Below, in pieces: positions 24,216-36,283 of a DNA stretch of 64,000 nucleotides. A model generated the notes under the pieces. The model was given only the letters and a program-made list of their open reading frames with translations, ran no database searches and was not told where the DNA came from. A program made the position numbers and the translations under genes. Source of the stretch: Dasypus novemcinctus (Eukaryota > Chordata > Mammalia > Cingulata > Dasypodidae); contig NC_080680.1 of the NCBI RefSeq assembly GCF_030445035.2, positions 45,273,212-45,337,211 on the forward strand, written 5' to 3'. Each line of letters starts with the position of its first letter. The stretch's first letter is position 1.

Positions 24216-25539
24216 TTTTTTCTTAATGCGAAAAAAAAGTATTATATTTGCATTAAAAAGATCTGCATGGCATAACTAATTTGGAGTTGATATGCCATTG
24301 GAGATAGGGTCAGATAGTTGAGATCCTGAAGCCTCAAAACCCTCTGCCCAGCCTCTCTCAGCTACTAAAAAGATAGTAAAAAAATGTCTTACACCACTTA
24401 GTGTGTATGCAGCCACAAGAAACTGAATACCTGATTTTAAATGGCTTAAATCCTGACTTTATGTTTTTAATTTGAACAGATAGTCTGGAAATAGGCAATT
24501 CCAGTTTGTTTTCGAAACTCCGTTGTGTCATCAGGATCAAGGCTCTTTCCATTTTTGAGCTTTGTCAGCCCCAGTGCATCAACAGTCACTTTCTCTTCTC
24601 ACAGTGAGTAAATGGCTACCAGATCTCCAGGCAGCTCATTCTCACATGATGGCATCCCAAGCAGAAATCCTGGAGGGGGAGTGAGCAGTGGCAAAAAGGT
24701 TTTCCCCTTCCATGCCTTTCTCTTATTAGGAAGGAATGAAAGTCCTTTCTCAGAAATCCCAACAAGTCATCCTGTATATCACTTCAGCTGAAATTGGTTC
24801 AAATGTTCACTCTATGACTGTTAGCAAGGAAGAAGGAGAAATGGTTTTGGAGAAACAACCAAGACCATCTGCCACATAACTTATCTTCGAATGGGATTTT
24901 ATAACTATTTATATGTAGTAGACAGTGTTCTTAATTACAAGCAACAGACAACGTCCCGGGCTAATTTAACCAGAAAATGACTTTATTCACAACATTTTTT
25001 AGTAACTCATAGTTGTGAGGATATCTGAAGAATGAGGCTTGAGACTGAGCTGCCAGAAACCATGCCCAATACCATGCTTGAGAGGTGTTCAAGTGGATGA
25101 AGAGCCCTGTTGCTGTACGTCACCAAGCACTAGACGTACAGTCCATTGCTCTTTCTCCAAGGAGAACTTGACCTTTCTGCCACCATTACTGCCATGGCAC
25201 AAAGAGAAAGAGTGAGTGTGTTCCCTGGCCTTTGGCCATTGGGTTAAAGCTCCCAAGTTAAAGTGTGTCATAGATGTACCCGACTGGTGGAGTCTAGGTC
25301 AGATGATTTGATCTGGCTGCAAGGGTTCAGGAAAGTATCTGGCATTTTTGGTACTTCTAATGAAAGGAAGTTTTTGTTCCCAATCAAGACTTAAAAAGAA
25401 GAGAATTCTCATCCTAGATAGGGGTTTAGATACTAGAGAGCCAGAGTGAATGGCAAATGTCTTCTACAATGTTTATTTGGTCATTTAATTATCACAATAA
25501 TATGCAAGTTGGCATTTTATTGAAAGGGAAGCTGAGACC

Positions 25540-25990
25540 CAGAGATGCCTTAGATATTAAAAAAATCCAACCACTACAAAAATACTCAAGTAAGTCAACA
25601 AAGATAGATGCTCAAGGATGTTCATTGCACATTGTTAACACAAATCCAAAACAAGCCAGATGTTCATCATTAGAGATTTTAAAAATAAATTGTGGTATGT
25701 TTATACAGTGAAACATCATGTAATCTTTTTAAAATTAGGTAGATTTACATGTGCTGACAGGAAAAGATGTTCAGGGTATATTATTAAATGAAAATAAGCA
25801 AGTTCCAAAACAACCTATATAATATGATTCTACTATAGTCCCAAGTTTTAATAACTCCAATTATTTATATTTGCATCCATGTATACCAAACTGTTAATGG
25901 TGGCTATCTCATGGGGATGTAAGTGAAACTATCCTTTGCTTCTTTCTTTTATATATTTTTTGCATTTTAAAACAAATTTAGAGTATTTAT
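25540..25990 (+). mobile_element. L1-like remnant
   Basis: Fragments such as tgttcattgcacattgtt, attgtggtatgtttatacag and atataatatgattctact recall old L1 or HAL1 sequence. Class uncertain. Confidence 0.45.
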
Positions 25991-25999
25991 TTTGTAGCA

Positions 26000-26637
26000 G
26001 CAAACATTAAAAAATAAGTACATTTTAATTGAACTGAACAGTTTTAGTTGCTAAATGGGACATGAAGGTAAGAAAGGTCCTAGCTGTTTGAAGAATAGAA
26101 ATGGGGCAGGCTTGTCCATATGACCAAAGAGTATTGTGCCTCTAGAACTGAGCCACTGAAATGAAAATTAATGATTCATTCAAAAAAGTTTGGTCAATGG
26201 GAAAGGAAAATGGCAGGGAGCTTGACTCTCCATGAGAGGCTCAGCCAGTAGAGATGGAGGGTAGAAGAGTCACATTTGGCTGAAGTTGAGCGAGGTCATG
26301 GAATAATGAGATGGGTTCAAGGTACCAGGGGAATTAGAAACAAAGACTTGGTTACAAATGAGAAGATCAGGCAGGCTAAGTTATGGTCAGGTGGAGAGTT
26401 TAAGGCCAATGCAATGAGTTAGAGAGATTGGACCCTGGTCAGAGGTTGGGGTCAGAGAAACCTGTGAGGTGGAGGCTGCTTTACACTCAGGTATAGCTGC
26501 TCTGAAAGGAGGCTACAAGTTATATTGTGGAATATTTTCTCCCTCTTTATAGTAAACTTTCTAACAATTTTTTTATTGGTGCAAAATGGTTTGTAGCTAT
26601 GGGAATTCTGAATTCAAAAGCCACAAAGGATACAACT
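26000..26637. other. No recognised feature
   Basis: Purine-rich unique sequence; possibly an old LINE, but not resolved. Confidence 0.4.
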
Positions 26638-26650
26638 AAATATACATGGA

Positions 26651-27068
26651 TGGCGGCGGACTTGGCCCAGTGGTTAGGGCGTCCACCTACCACACGGGAG
26701 GTCCGAGTTTCAAACCCCGGGCCTCCTTGACCTGTGTGGAGCTGGTCCATGTGTAGTGCTGATGTGTGCAAGGGGTGCCGTGCCACGCAGGGGTGTCCCC
26801 CACATAGGGGAGCCCCATACACAAGGAGTGCACCCTGTAAGGAGAGCTGCCCAGCGTGAAAGAAAAATGCAGCCTGCCCAAGAATGGTGCCGCACACATG
26901 GAGAGCTGACACAACAAGATGATGCAACAAAAAGAAATACAGATTCCCATGCCGCTGACAGCAACAGAAGTGGACAAAGAAGACGCACCAAATAGACACA
27001 GAGAACAGACAACTGGGGTGGGGGGGAAGGGGAGAAAAATAAATAAATAAAATCTTTAAAAAAGAAAT
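26651..27068 (+). mobile_element. DAS SINE
   Basis: The head is ggcggacttggcccagtgg and the tail is AATAAATAAATAAAATCTTT. The flanks aaatatacatgga (26638-26650) and aaatacacatgga (27069-27081) differ at one base, so the insertion is fairly recent. Confidence 0.93.
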
Positions 27069-27699
27069 AAATACACATGGAAAGTGAGTCAGTGTTACTT
27101 AGTGGAGAAGAATATGGGCTTTTTGGACTTGGTGATTTCTCAGTTGATATAGCCCAATGATTGAAACTGAAAGTCTCTGGAAGACTCTGGAGGAGAATCT
27201 CTTATCTAACAATTTGGCTTCTGTCAGATATCCTTGAGAGAAATGACTACAATATTGGTGCAGACATCCCAACCCAACCTTCCCTCTGATTTATGTTTGC
27301 CCTCAGCTTTGGTTATGGTAATGGGAATCCATCAGGCTCTAACTGTGATTGCAGTGGCAGAGTGTGGAGAAAGACTATAAGAGCCAACTAAGGAGGGATG
27401 TTTCCCCTGGAATGACCTTTCAACATCCATGAGGACTTTTGGCTATCTCCTAGGTCATTTCCCATGCAAAAGAAAAAACTTTGGTGCCATCTGCCAAACA
27501 GCCTTGCACACAATACATACATTGTTTGCTTTTTTCCCCCTTCATTTTGTTTTGCTTTGTTTTCCAATATCAAGGCCATTCTAAGCCACTAGACATAGTT
27601 TCTATCCAATGACTTCAGATTAACCACTTCCAGATGTGCAATTTGTAGTCCAAAATATTCAGTTGTAGAGCAAAGAGATATAAATGTCACCAATAGCGC

Positions 27700-27930
27700 T
27701 TTAGAGTGCAAGCTTGGGAGGCAGACTGCTTGGATTTGAATCCTAACTCTATACTCGGGCACATTATTTATCTCTGTGCCTCATAGTTCTCATCTGTAAA
27801 ATGGTGATAATTTTAGTACCTGCCTCATAAGGATGTTGTAAGATTAAATTAGTTAATTTTCTTCTTTATTTCTTACAAAAAGTTATGTAGAACAGTGTCC
27901 AGCACATAGTAAGTGTTCAATAAATGCTAA
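27700..27930 (+). mobile_element. MIR, near full length
   Basis: Shows gcagactgcttggatttgaa, tcatctgtaaaatggtgata, gatgttgtaagattaaatt and gtgttcaataaatgct. A clear consensus match. Confidence 0.8.
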
Positions 27931-29911
27931 ACACTGTTATTATCCAAGAATCGTGTTGGCCACTTCTATAGGACATCACAGGGTGTAGTAAGTGGATAAA
28001 GCCATCTTGGCCCTTAGGTATCAAGCAGGGATGCCCAGCTTTGTAGATCTAGAAATGCAATTAGAGAGAAATAGGCCCAAGAAATTTTCAGAAAGAACGT
28101 TTAGAGAAAGACCAAACTCACAAAAGACTTGGGTTTATTATCCCTGCCTCAATAAGTTTACTGCAAGATTTAGAAAGGCTAGGACCTCCTGCCCCACCCC
28201 CATCCCCATATGCTCATATCAGCATGTCAACGCGTCCTTCTCTAGTAGGACAATTGATGTGGGAAATCAAGTTTTAATATATAGCTTACTTGGTGACAGG
28301 GAGGTAGAATTGGTAACCTCAGACTGTGGAAGTTTAATGCAGTCATCCCTACTGTGTGAAATATGAAGTATTTACCTACGAGAGGGAATGAATCTTCTAC
28401 TCTTCTGTCAAGGATCTCCCTGATTTAGTTCCTTTTCCCTGGCTCCACTGAGATCACCCCATTGTGATAATATGCTTCCTTTGGAATTGTGAAGAATATA
28501 AAGGGGGCAGGGACAAAGCTGTAGATATGCTTATGCAGTCTCTTACTTCTGGAATATGTTGGAGTCAGACTTTGAATAGCCCTGGAACTTTCTAGACACC
28601 CGGGGTTTGGATGAGTGTCTTTCAAAGCAACCTAAGCATAATGGAATTTTCAGGCCACCAAATGAGGAGGTAACACTTTCTATGTATAAAAGGATGGAGA
28701 AATTTATGTTTACTTTTCTAAAAGACAACCCTTTATAGGGTTGAAGAATATTTTATAAGCCACTTGATGTCAGTGTGGGGAGGGAAACTGGGGGAGGGGG
28801 AATCCCCCCAAAAGGGTATGTTCAGACGGCAATAGACAGTAAATTGTGTTCTAAGAAGTATGAGGAGTATGGTTCTATTAAATTATTAAATATAGGGCTT
28901 TAGTTTTACATGCTGCGTTCAGGCCAAGAAATCATGGTGCTAAGGACAGAAAGAGCAGGGCCACATTCTAGAGACGTAGCCCAGCATGACAGACCTGTCT
29001 GCTGCAGATGTTTGAGGCTGTTTGCCATGGTGAAGAGTGGGGGTGTGAAATGAAAATATTTCCATCTATTTCTCTTGCAATCTTCAGTGAATCCTGACCT
29101 CCAAATCATAAAATATGTAGTGTGACCATGAAAGAGACAAATGGCTTTAGATCTGCCAGGCTGTGCTGAGCCTTCACAGATAAGACTGCTCTGGATCAGG
29201 GTTTCACGTGGGAGAAGCATTGGGATTAAAAGCGCCCTTTTCCTCGTAGCTTCGTCTTGCTCTCTTTTGTATTGGCTCTTTTGTGTCCCCCCAATTCCTT
29301 TCCCACTTGGGTGGTGCAAGGGGTACTCAATGCCCCCTCCAACATGCATGGAGGTGTCTCCTTTATCTTTCTTTTGGAGAACAAGATGAAACCAAAGAGG
29401 ATTCTCAGAGAAACGAACTCTGGAGGAGACTTCTTGTGCTCCCAGTGGAACATTTCAACTAGAAAAGCAGAAGGGGTCCTGGAGGCTCCTGGGTGGGTCA
29501 TCTTTGCTTTCCGAGAGAGAGAGAGAGAAAAAAATAAAACTATATAAGTACTCATTTAACTGGCAGGTTTTCAGTGTCATGCATTTCCCCTGGTTGCTGG
29601 GTGATAGTTATGAAAAAAGAAGAAGAAAAAAAAACACATTCAGTGCTTTGGAGTCTTAGCGTATATTCTCCTTTTTACCATGATTTGCTCTGCAAACATA
29701 ATCATTTCAGGAACTACCCTTTCCCCATAAATGGCCCTTTTGAAGAGGCAGTTAAATAGGGTAGTTATGTATGGATTTAATTCCTACACCAGCCTTCTTC
29801 CACACTTTGAAATATGGTTATCATGCTACCTCAGTTATCTTTTATTTTCTAGAATCTCAATCTCCCTCTTCCCATCTTCCTCTCTCTGACACACACTTAC
29901 ACACTTTGTAT
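27931..29911. other. No recognised feature
   Basis: Mostly unique sequence up to the mariner. The 147-codon minus frame at 28906-29349 has no recognisable domain. Confidence 0.5.
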
Positions 29912-29988
29912 TTAGGTTGGTGCAAAAGGAATTGTGGTTTAGGACTGTGAATTTTAAATCATTATAACTGAGCTCAAACACATCTTTA

Positions 29989-31391
29989 TTAATCAAAATA
30001 GGAACCATTACAATCAACACATTTTTGCCAATGAGAAAAAAGTTTTTTTATTCCTATAGCGTAAAAATCTGTGCTTTGGGATTCGACAAACTCTTGGAAA
30101 GCATTTTCTGCATCCTGCTGGTTGTGGAAGTGTTTTCCCTGCAAAAAGTTGTCGATATGCTTGAAGAAGTGGTAGTTGGTTGGTGAGAGGTCAGGTGAAT
30201 ATGGAGGATGAGGCAAAATTTCATAGCCCAATTCATTCAACTTTTGAAATATTGGTTGTGCGACATGTGGTCGGGCATTGTCATGGAGAATTGGGCCCTT
30301 TCTGTTGACCAATGTGGGCTGTAGGTGTGGCAGTTTTCAGTGCATCTCATGGATTTGCTGAGCATACTTCTCAGATGAAATGGTTTCACCAGGATTCAGA
30401 AAGCTGTGGTGGATCAGACTGGCAGCAGACCACCAAACAATGACCATGACATAATTTTGGTACCAGTTTGGCTTTGGGAAGTGCTTGGATCTTCTTCTAG
30501 GTCCAGCCACTGAGCTGGTTGGCACCAGTTGTCGTATAAAATCCACTTTTCGTTGCATGTCACAATCCGATCGAGAAATGGTTTGTTGTTGTATAGAATA
30601 AGAGAAGATGACACTTCAAAACAACAATTTTTTTTTTTTGGTCAACTTATCAAGTTTTTTCACCTTCCCAATTAGCTTCAAATGCTGAACAATTGTAGAA
30701 TGGTTGATGTGGAGTTCTTCAGCAATTTCTCACATAATTGTAAGAGGATCAGCTTCCATGATTGCTCTCAGTTGGTTGTTGTCAATGGCTAACTGGTCAT
30801 TTCTGAGGTTCAGCTACAATCCTCAGCTTCAAGATTCTCATCTGCTTTGCAAAATTTTTTTATTTTTTTAAAGATTTATTTATTTATTTCTCTCCCCTTC
30901 CCCCCCATCGTCTGTTCTCTGCGTCCATTTGCTGTGTGTTCTTCCGTGTCCGCTTGCATTATCAGGCGGCACTGGGGATCTGCATCTTTTTTTATTGCAT
31001 CATCTTGTTATGTCAGCTCTCTGTGTGTGTGGCGCCACTCCTGGGTGGACTGTGCTTTTCTCACACGGGTTGCTCTCCTTGCAGGGTGCACACCTTGCGC
31101 GTGGGGCACACTTGTGCAGGGGCGCCCCTGTGTGGCATGGCACTCCTTGTGCGCGGCAGCCCTGCGCATAGGCCAGCTCCACACGGGTCAGGAGGCCCTG
31201 GGGATCAAACCCTGGATCCTCCATATGGTAGACAGATGCTCTATCAGTTGAGCCACATCCGCTTCCCTGCAAAACTTCTTGAACCACCGGTGCACCGTAC
31301 ATTCATTAGCAGTTCCTGGGCCAAATGCATTGTTGATGCTGTGAGTCTCTGCTGCTTTATGACCCATTTTGAACTCAAATAAGAAAATCAC
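29989..31391 (-). pseudogene. Decayed mariner (Hsmar1-type) transposase
   Basis: Mariner transposases cut and paste DNA using a DD34D triad. The C-terminal part reads GPILHDNARPHVAQP, HPPYSPDLSPTNYHFF and ends CVDCNGSYFD. The middle reads IVTCNEKWILYDNW. The N-terminal part reads FLFEFKMGHKAAE and NNAFGPGTANE, up to FKKFC, where a DAS SINE interrupts it. It is dead by several marks: a TGA after QIHEMH near 30334; a frame change between the 30414-30614 and 30337-30558 segments; stops after the SINE junction near 30800; and apparent loss of the WVPHEL-type codons near 30640 beside a homopolymer. Two of three catalytic Asp positions are Asn (TCNEKW, PTNYHFF); only HDNARPH keeps Asp. Both changes are G to A at what would have been CpG, consistent with methylation decay. 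One Leu in the ILLHDN motif is also missing. Confidence 0.9.
30855..31267 (-). mobile_element. DAS SINE nested in the mariner element
   Basis: The T-rich tail is at the left and the head complement gagccacatccgcttccc at the right. TGCAAAA is duplicated at 30848-30854 and 31268-31274. It inserted into the transposase frame and is therefore younger than the mariner. Confidence 0.93.
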
Positions 31392-31994
31392 TCAAATTTG
31401 CTTTTTGTCTAACATTATTTCCATAGCCTAAAATAAATATAAAATAAGCAAGTAGTAGTCATTAGCAAAAAAACATGAAACAAGAAAAGCAGGTTAAAAT
31501 GATGTATATCATAACTGCATTTAAAAATGTATTCCAATATCAAATGGCAAATTTCAACAAAGTAAAACCGCAATTACTTTTGCACCAACCTAATATCTAC
31601 AGTAGATAAATGGTTATTTACTGTTTAGGACTATGTATAATCAAAAAAGACATCCTATCTCAGAAGAATCCCAATAGAAGAGAGAGGCAAGACTCCACCT
31701 CTTCCACCCCACCCTTCTCTTGCAGGTGGACTCTGCAGGTGGAGCTCCTGCTAGGGTCCCCAGCCAGGAGCAGTTATGTAAACAGCAGGGAGGCACCACC
31801 CAGCTGCAGAGCCAGGGATGCTTTCCCCAACTCTTCCTGTAGGTGGGTTTGCCTGTAGGGTGGATTTCCCAGCTTCTCTCAGATGCTGCCTATTTTTTAA
31901 GCCCCATTCTCATTTTCTATCCTTCCAATAATTTTGTGAGCCAAGCTGATATCCTTCCCATAAGTTCCTTTCAGTGATGGTGAAATTAACAAGA

Positions 31995-32345
31995 ATTGGT
32001 TTCTTTTTTTCCTTTCTCCAAATTGTACTCAATTTATTTATTTTTTAAGATATTACATTCAAAAAATATGAGGTCCCCATTCACCCCCACCGCCCCCACC
32101 CCACCACTCCCCCCACAGCAACACTCTCCCCCATCATCATGACACATCCACTGCGTCTGGTGAGTACATCTCCAGGCATCGCTGCACCCCATGTCCCATG
32201 TTCCACACCATAGCCCACACTCTTTGTATTGTTTCCAACCAAGAACCCTGAAAGGTACATTCTCATTCTCTCCTTCTTTGCAAAAAGTTCCTTCCCTTTC
32301 TCCTTTTTTCTCTCCTTTCTCTTTTTCTAGAGAGAGAATCTACAC
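31995..32345 (-). mobile_element. Xenarthran L1 3' end (reverse)
   Basis: The segment reading aaaaatatgaggtccccatt, a C-rich run, ccatcatcatgacacatcc and accaagaaccctgaaagg matches what I recall as the 3' UTR of sloth and armadillo L1s. The A-rich end is at the left. The right boundary is unclear. Confidence 0.55.
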
Positions 32346-33042
32346 ATTTCTGAACCACACAAACACACAACTTGAACAAAAAAGTGAGAAAATCATGGCA
32401 AAGAGAAAATTATGATAAGAAGTACAGGACAAAGCCAGAAGTAAGTTTAACACACAAAATTCATGTTACTAATTCCTATGCCTTTTGTTACAGGTGGGTA
32501 ACAAATTTGAATCTAAGCTTCCTAGTAACCAAAGCAATGATGGAAATACAATTTGTTACACAATTATGTACCCATAATAAAAAAGTAATAAACCAGTAGC
32601 TGATACCTTCACCAAAGAAAAATTTCTGCCATGGGTCCTCCCAAAGAGAGATAAGTATGAAAAACAGACTTAAATCGTGAACAATATCCAATCAGTAAAT
32701 TCAATATAGTTTCATTAAACCACAAATGAATTAAACCAAAGCCAAGGATAGCCTTTTACCAAAGCATAGTTTGGTAAGATCATTTCAATGGGGGCTAAAG
32801 CCATATACCCAGTTACTAAACTCTCTGGTGGTCTGGCTTCATTTGGGAAAGATTTGAAAGCGTAAACCTTCAATTAACCTTGATTAACAAGATATGTTTC
32901 TGAAATGATATTTTGAAAAGTACTGAGCTACATTACATTTCAAATTATACTCTGACAATAACTTATATGCAGCTCTTCAGTGTTTTCCTATGCTTCAGCA
33001 ACTGACTGAGCTGGGATTAGGGCTAACATCTTTCTGTGAGAT
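32346..33042. other. No recognised feature
   Basis: AT-rich, between an L1 end and a short SINE. It may be older L1 sequence, not resolved. Confidence 0.4.
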
Positions 33043-33051
33043 GTTAAGAAC

Positions 33052-33371
33052 CTGAGGAGGGGGACGCGGCTGTGGCTCAATCAGTTGGGCTCCCGTCTAC
33101 CATAGGGAGGCCCTGGGTTTGCGTCCCGGGGCCTCCTTGTGAAGGCAGGCTCGCCCACACCCCGCAGAGAGCCTCCAGCCTGCAAGTGCCCTGGAGAGCC
33201 GACGCAGCAAGATGACACAACAAATAGGGAAACAAGTGAAAACACAGAAGAGTGCCCAGTGAATGGACAGAGAGCAGACAATAAGAAAGCTGCAGGGTTG
33301 GGGCGGGGCGGGAGGGGGGGAGGTGGATCAAGAAAGTATGAAAAGTTTCAAATCTTTTTCTTAAAAAATCA
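33052..33371 (+). mobile_element. Short DAS-type SINE variant
   Basis: A roughly 320-base copy with head ggggacgcggctgtggctca, followed by a G-rich stretch and tail. The central block of the standard element is missing. The flanks gttaagaac (33043-33051) and gttaggaac (33372-33380) match at 8 of 9. Confidence 0.85.
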
Positions 33372-33624
33372 GTTAGGAACACTCCCAAAATGAATGAATG
33401 GGCCCAAAGGCTGATACCATGGTGCCCAGCCACAATCATTTTAACTTGAAAAAGTTTGAAAGTAGCCATTGCCAAACGCCCACCTTGGCCATAAAAATCC
33501 CAATAAATCTCCCAGGCTTAGAATGTCTAATTTTGAGCAATGAAGTTTCCTGGTGAGCCCTCCAAGTTAAACGGATTCCAAAATAAACTTTTAGGTAAAT
33601 GAATTTATTGGCCTGCTGCCTCAC

Positions 33625-33780
33625 TATAGCCAATTGGGGACATTATCTTCTTAATACCCCCAAAAACCCTGTGTAACTCAGGTCCGTTTTACAGACGAGC
33701 AAATCAAGACTCAAAAAGATTAAATAGCTTTCTCAAGATCACATAGCTAGTAAGTAGTGGATCTTGGATTTAACTCAAAT
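33625..33780 (-). mobile_element. MIR
   Basis: Shows ccgttttacagacgagcaaa, gatcacatagctagtaag and ggatttaactcaaatc. Confidence 0.7.
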
Positions 33781-34914
33781 CTCTCCAATTCATAAGAGCC
33801 CCCAGCTCCATTATCTTATATTACAACTAATGAGAATTTTCAAGCAATGGAAATGTCACCTTAGTTTTCTTTTCCTGCGTTTTACAGGCTATTTAAGGGT
33901 AGCAAAAGACAATCAAAGCCCTTGTTTTCAAAGAAAGGAAGCCTGCCCTACCTCTGCCAATACCCTCATAGCTTATAGATAGGGGATAAGGGCTGGGCAG
34001 GAAATGCATGAATTGCCTATGCCATTTCATTTCATTTTCTCATTAGTCAACATTTAGTAAAGATCTAGTATGTGCCAGATTAGTCCTGGGAACTGGAGAT
34101 TTAAAACAATTCACAGAGAAAATACTCATAAACTTGAGTATGAAAATCCTGTTTGACTTTCCAGTCTCTGGCTTCAAGCTTTTGAGCACAGAGTCTCAAG
34201 GCTAACTCAGCTAAGAAAAGCCTTCAGCAGGCCACCTACCCATGATTCTCTGGGAAAGTCATCACCCTATCAACTAACCACTATCCAGTCTACATTCTAT
34301 CCAGCTCCCCTCTAGCCCTTGCTAATTGCTCCTAATTATGTATCTTCAGAATTTCTCTCTTGAAAACAGGTTGTGGTTGGGTCCTGTCTTCTCATGGGCT
34401 AATTAGGATTTGCTGAAGGAAGCAGCCGAGCCTGGAGCCCTCTGATCTTCCCAGAGAGGTTCAGCCCTCATTTGTCTTCCTCACTGAATTTCTTCCACTC
34501 TGTTTGTCTTTCTCTGTTTGGACACCTGAACCCATGAGGAGCCAGGTGCAGCCATACCCCGGATGAAATGAAAGGGGCCTCTTCTCTTTGTTCACTTACC
34601 TTGTACCTTGGAAATGGAAAAGAGTACTTGCTGAGGCTGCTGAAAGCTCCATTTATTGTCCTTTCTCCTTTTAACATTTCTTTGCATTGTATGAAGGTTC
34701 AATGGCATTTTTCAAAGTAGAAAATGCGTTGCCTTCATATATTCATTATTTATGTAATCTGAGAAGCTGAACTTTTTACACCATGTCTTCTGCCCTCTTG
34801 GTGCATGTTGTATTTATTAACTAACTGTGAGTTTGTATTGCACTAACTTTTTAATTGATTTTCTCTTGTTTGTCATAGAGGCATGGATAATCAGGTGATG
34901 ATGCATACTTTGTG
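33781..34914. other. No recognised feature
   Basis: Unique-looking. A small LINE-like scrap lies near 34035-34110. Confidence 0.45.
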
Positions 34915-35580
34915 TGTCTGTGTCTTTTTAAAATTAATATACAATTTTTAGAGCAGTTTTAAGTTTACAGATATTGAGCAGAAAGTACAGAGAATTCCTA
35001 TAGCCACCCCTCCCCCTACACACACACACAGTTTCCCCTATTATTAACATCTTGCATTAGTGTGGTACTTTTGTTACAATTGATGAATCAATATTGATGC
35101 ATTATTAACTAATTTCCTAGTTTACAAAGGGTTTACTCTTTGTATTGTACAGTTCGATGAGTTCTATCAAGTTCATAATGCCAGGTATCCACCATTACAG
35201 CACCATACAGACTAGTTTCACTGCCCTAACATTGCCCTGTGTTCCACCTAGTCACCCCTATGCCAACGACTGGCAAGCTGTTATTTTTATTCTGTCTATA
35301 GTTTTGCCTTTCCTGGATAGTTAGAATATACAGTCTTCAGCCTTTTCAGACTGGGTTCTTCCACTTAACAACATGTGTTTAAAGTTCCTCCGTGTCTTTT
35401 TGTGGCAGGATAATATTCCACTGTATGGATGTGCCACAGTTTATTCCTTTACTGAAGGATACCTCGGTTGCTTCCCATTTTTGGCAATAATGAATAATAA
35501 AACTGCTATAAACATTCATGTGCTAGTTTTCAACTCATTTGGGTAAATACAAAGGAGCATTATTGCTGGGTTGTATTGTT
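34915..35580 (-). mobile_element. L1M 3' remnant (reverse)
   Basis: Shows ttttagagcagttttaagtt, ttaacatcttgcattagtg, ggataatattccactgtatg and gggtaaatac, all typical of reversed L1M 3' sequence. Confidence 0.75.
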
Positions 35581-35880
35581 ATCCTTTTTCCTTGTCATAC
35601 CTTTTTTGTTTGGTCCTGCTACCATTCCTGCCATGATGCTGTACGTCTCACTGTTGTTAAGAGTTGCTGTGCTGAATCAGATGGGGGATGGGGGCGGCTT
35701 CTGTCCCAAATATGTTCTGAAGACCTTTGGAAATTAACACAGCGTGCTGGAAAGAGTAAAGTGAGCAGAGAGTCAGGAACCCAAGGTTCAAGCAACAATT
35801 CCTTCCACCATCAATTTCCTTAGGAAAGTTACTTTCCTTTTCTGCATCTCTGTTGTATCATCTCTAAAATGAAGAGGCTC

Positions 35881-36267
35881 GGGAAACGGACTTTGGCCCA
35901 GTGGTTAGGGCGTCCGTCTACCATATGGGAGGTCCGCGGTTCAAACCCTGGGCCTCCCTGACGTGTGGAGCTGGCCATGTGCAGCGCTGATGCGCGCAAG
36001 GAGTGCCGTGCCACGCAAGGGTGTCCCCCGCGTGGGGGAGCCCCACGCGCAAGGAGTGCACCCGTGAGGAGAGCCGCCCAGCGTGAAAAGAAAGAGCAGC
36101 CTGCCCAGGAATGGCGCCGCCCACACTTCCCGTGCCGCTGACGACAACAGAAGCGGACAAAGAAACAAGACGCAGCAAACAGACACCAAGAACAGACAAC
36201 CGGTGGGGGGGGGGGGATTAAATAAATAAATAAATAAATCTTTAAAAAAATAAAAAAATTAAAAAAA
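35881..36267 (+). mobile_element. Young DAS SINE with internal deletion
   Basis: A perfect 16-base duplication, taaaatgaagaggctc, lies at 35865-35880 and 36268-36283. The segment between the cgccgcccacac and ttcccgtgccgctg motifs lacks the roughly 50 bases present in other copies. The long A/T-rich tail and intact repeats mark a recent insertion. Confidence 0.94.
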
Positions 36268-36283
36268 TAAAATGAAGAGGCTC

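Larger units (their letters stand above)
29912..31593 (-). mobile_element. Hsmar1-like mariner DNA transposon, full length, with nested SINE
   Basis: Terminal inverted repeats are clear. The left end begins TTAGGTTGGTGCAAAAG and the right end is its complement, CTTTTGCACCAACCTAA. This is the mariner/MADE1-type terminus. TA dinucleotides lie at 29909-29910 (one base from the left end) and 31594-31595, matching mariner TA target duplication. Between them a transposase reads on the minus strand, split by a 413-base DAS SINE (30855-31267). Removing the SINE leaves about 1.27 kb, close to the usual mariner length. Confidence 0.9.
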
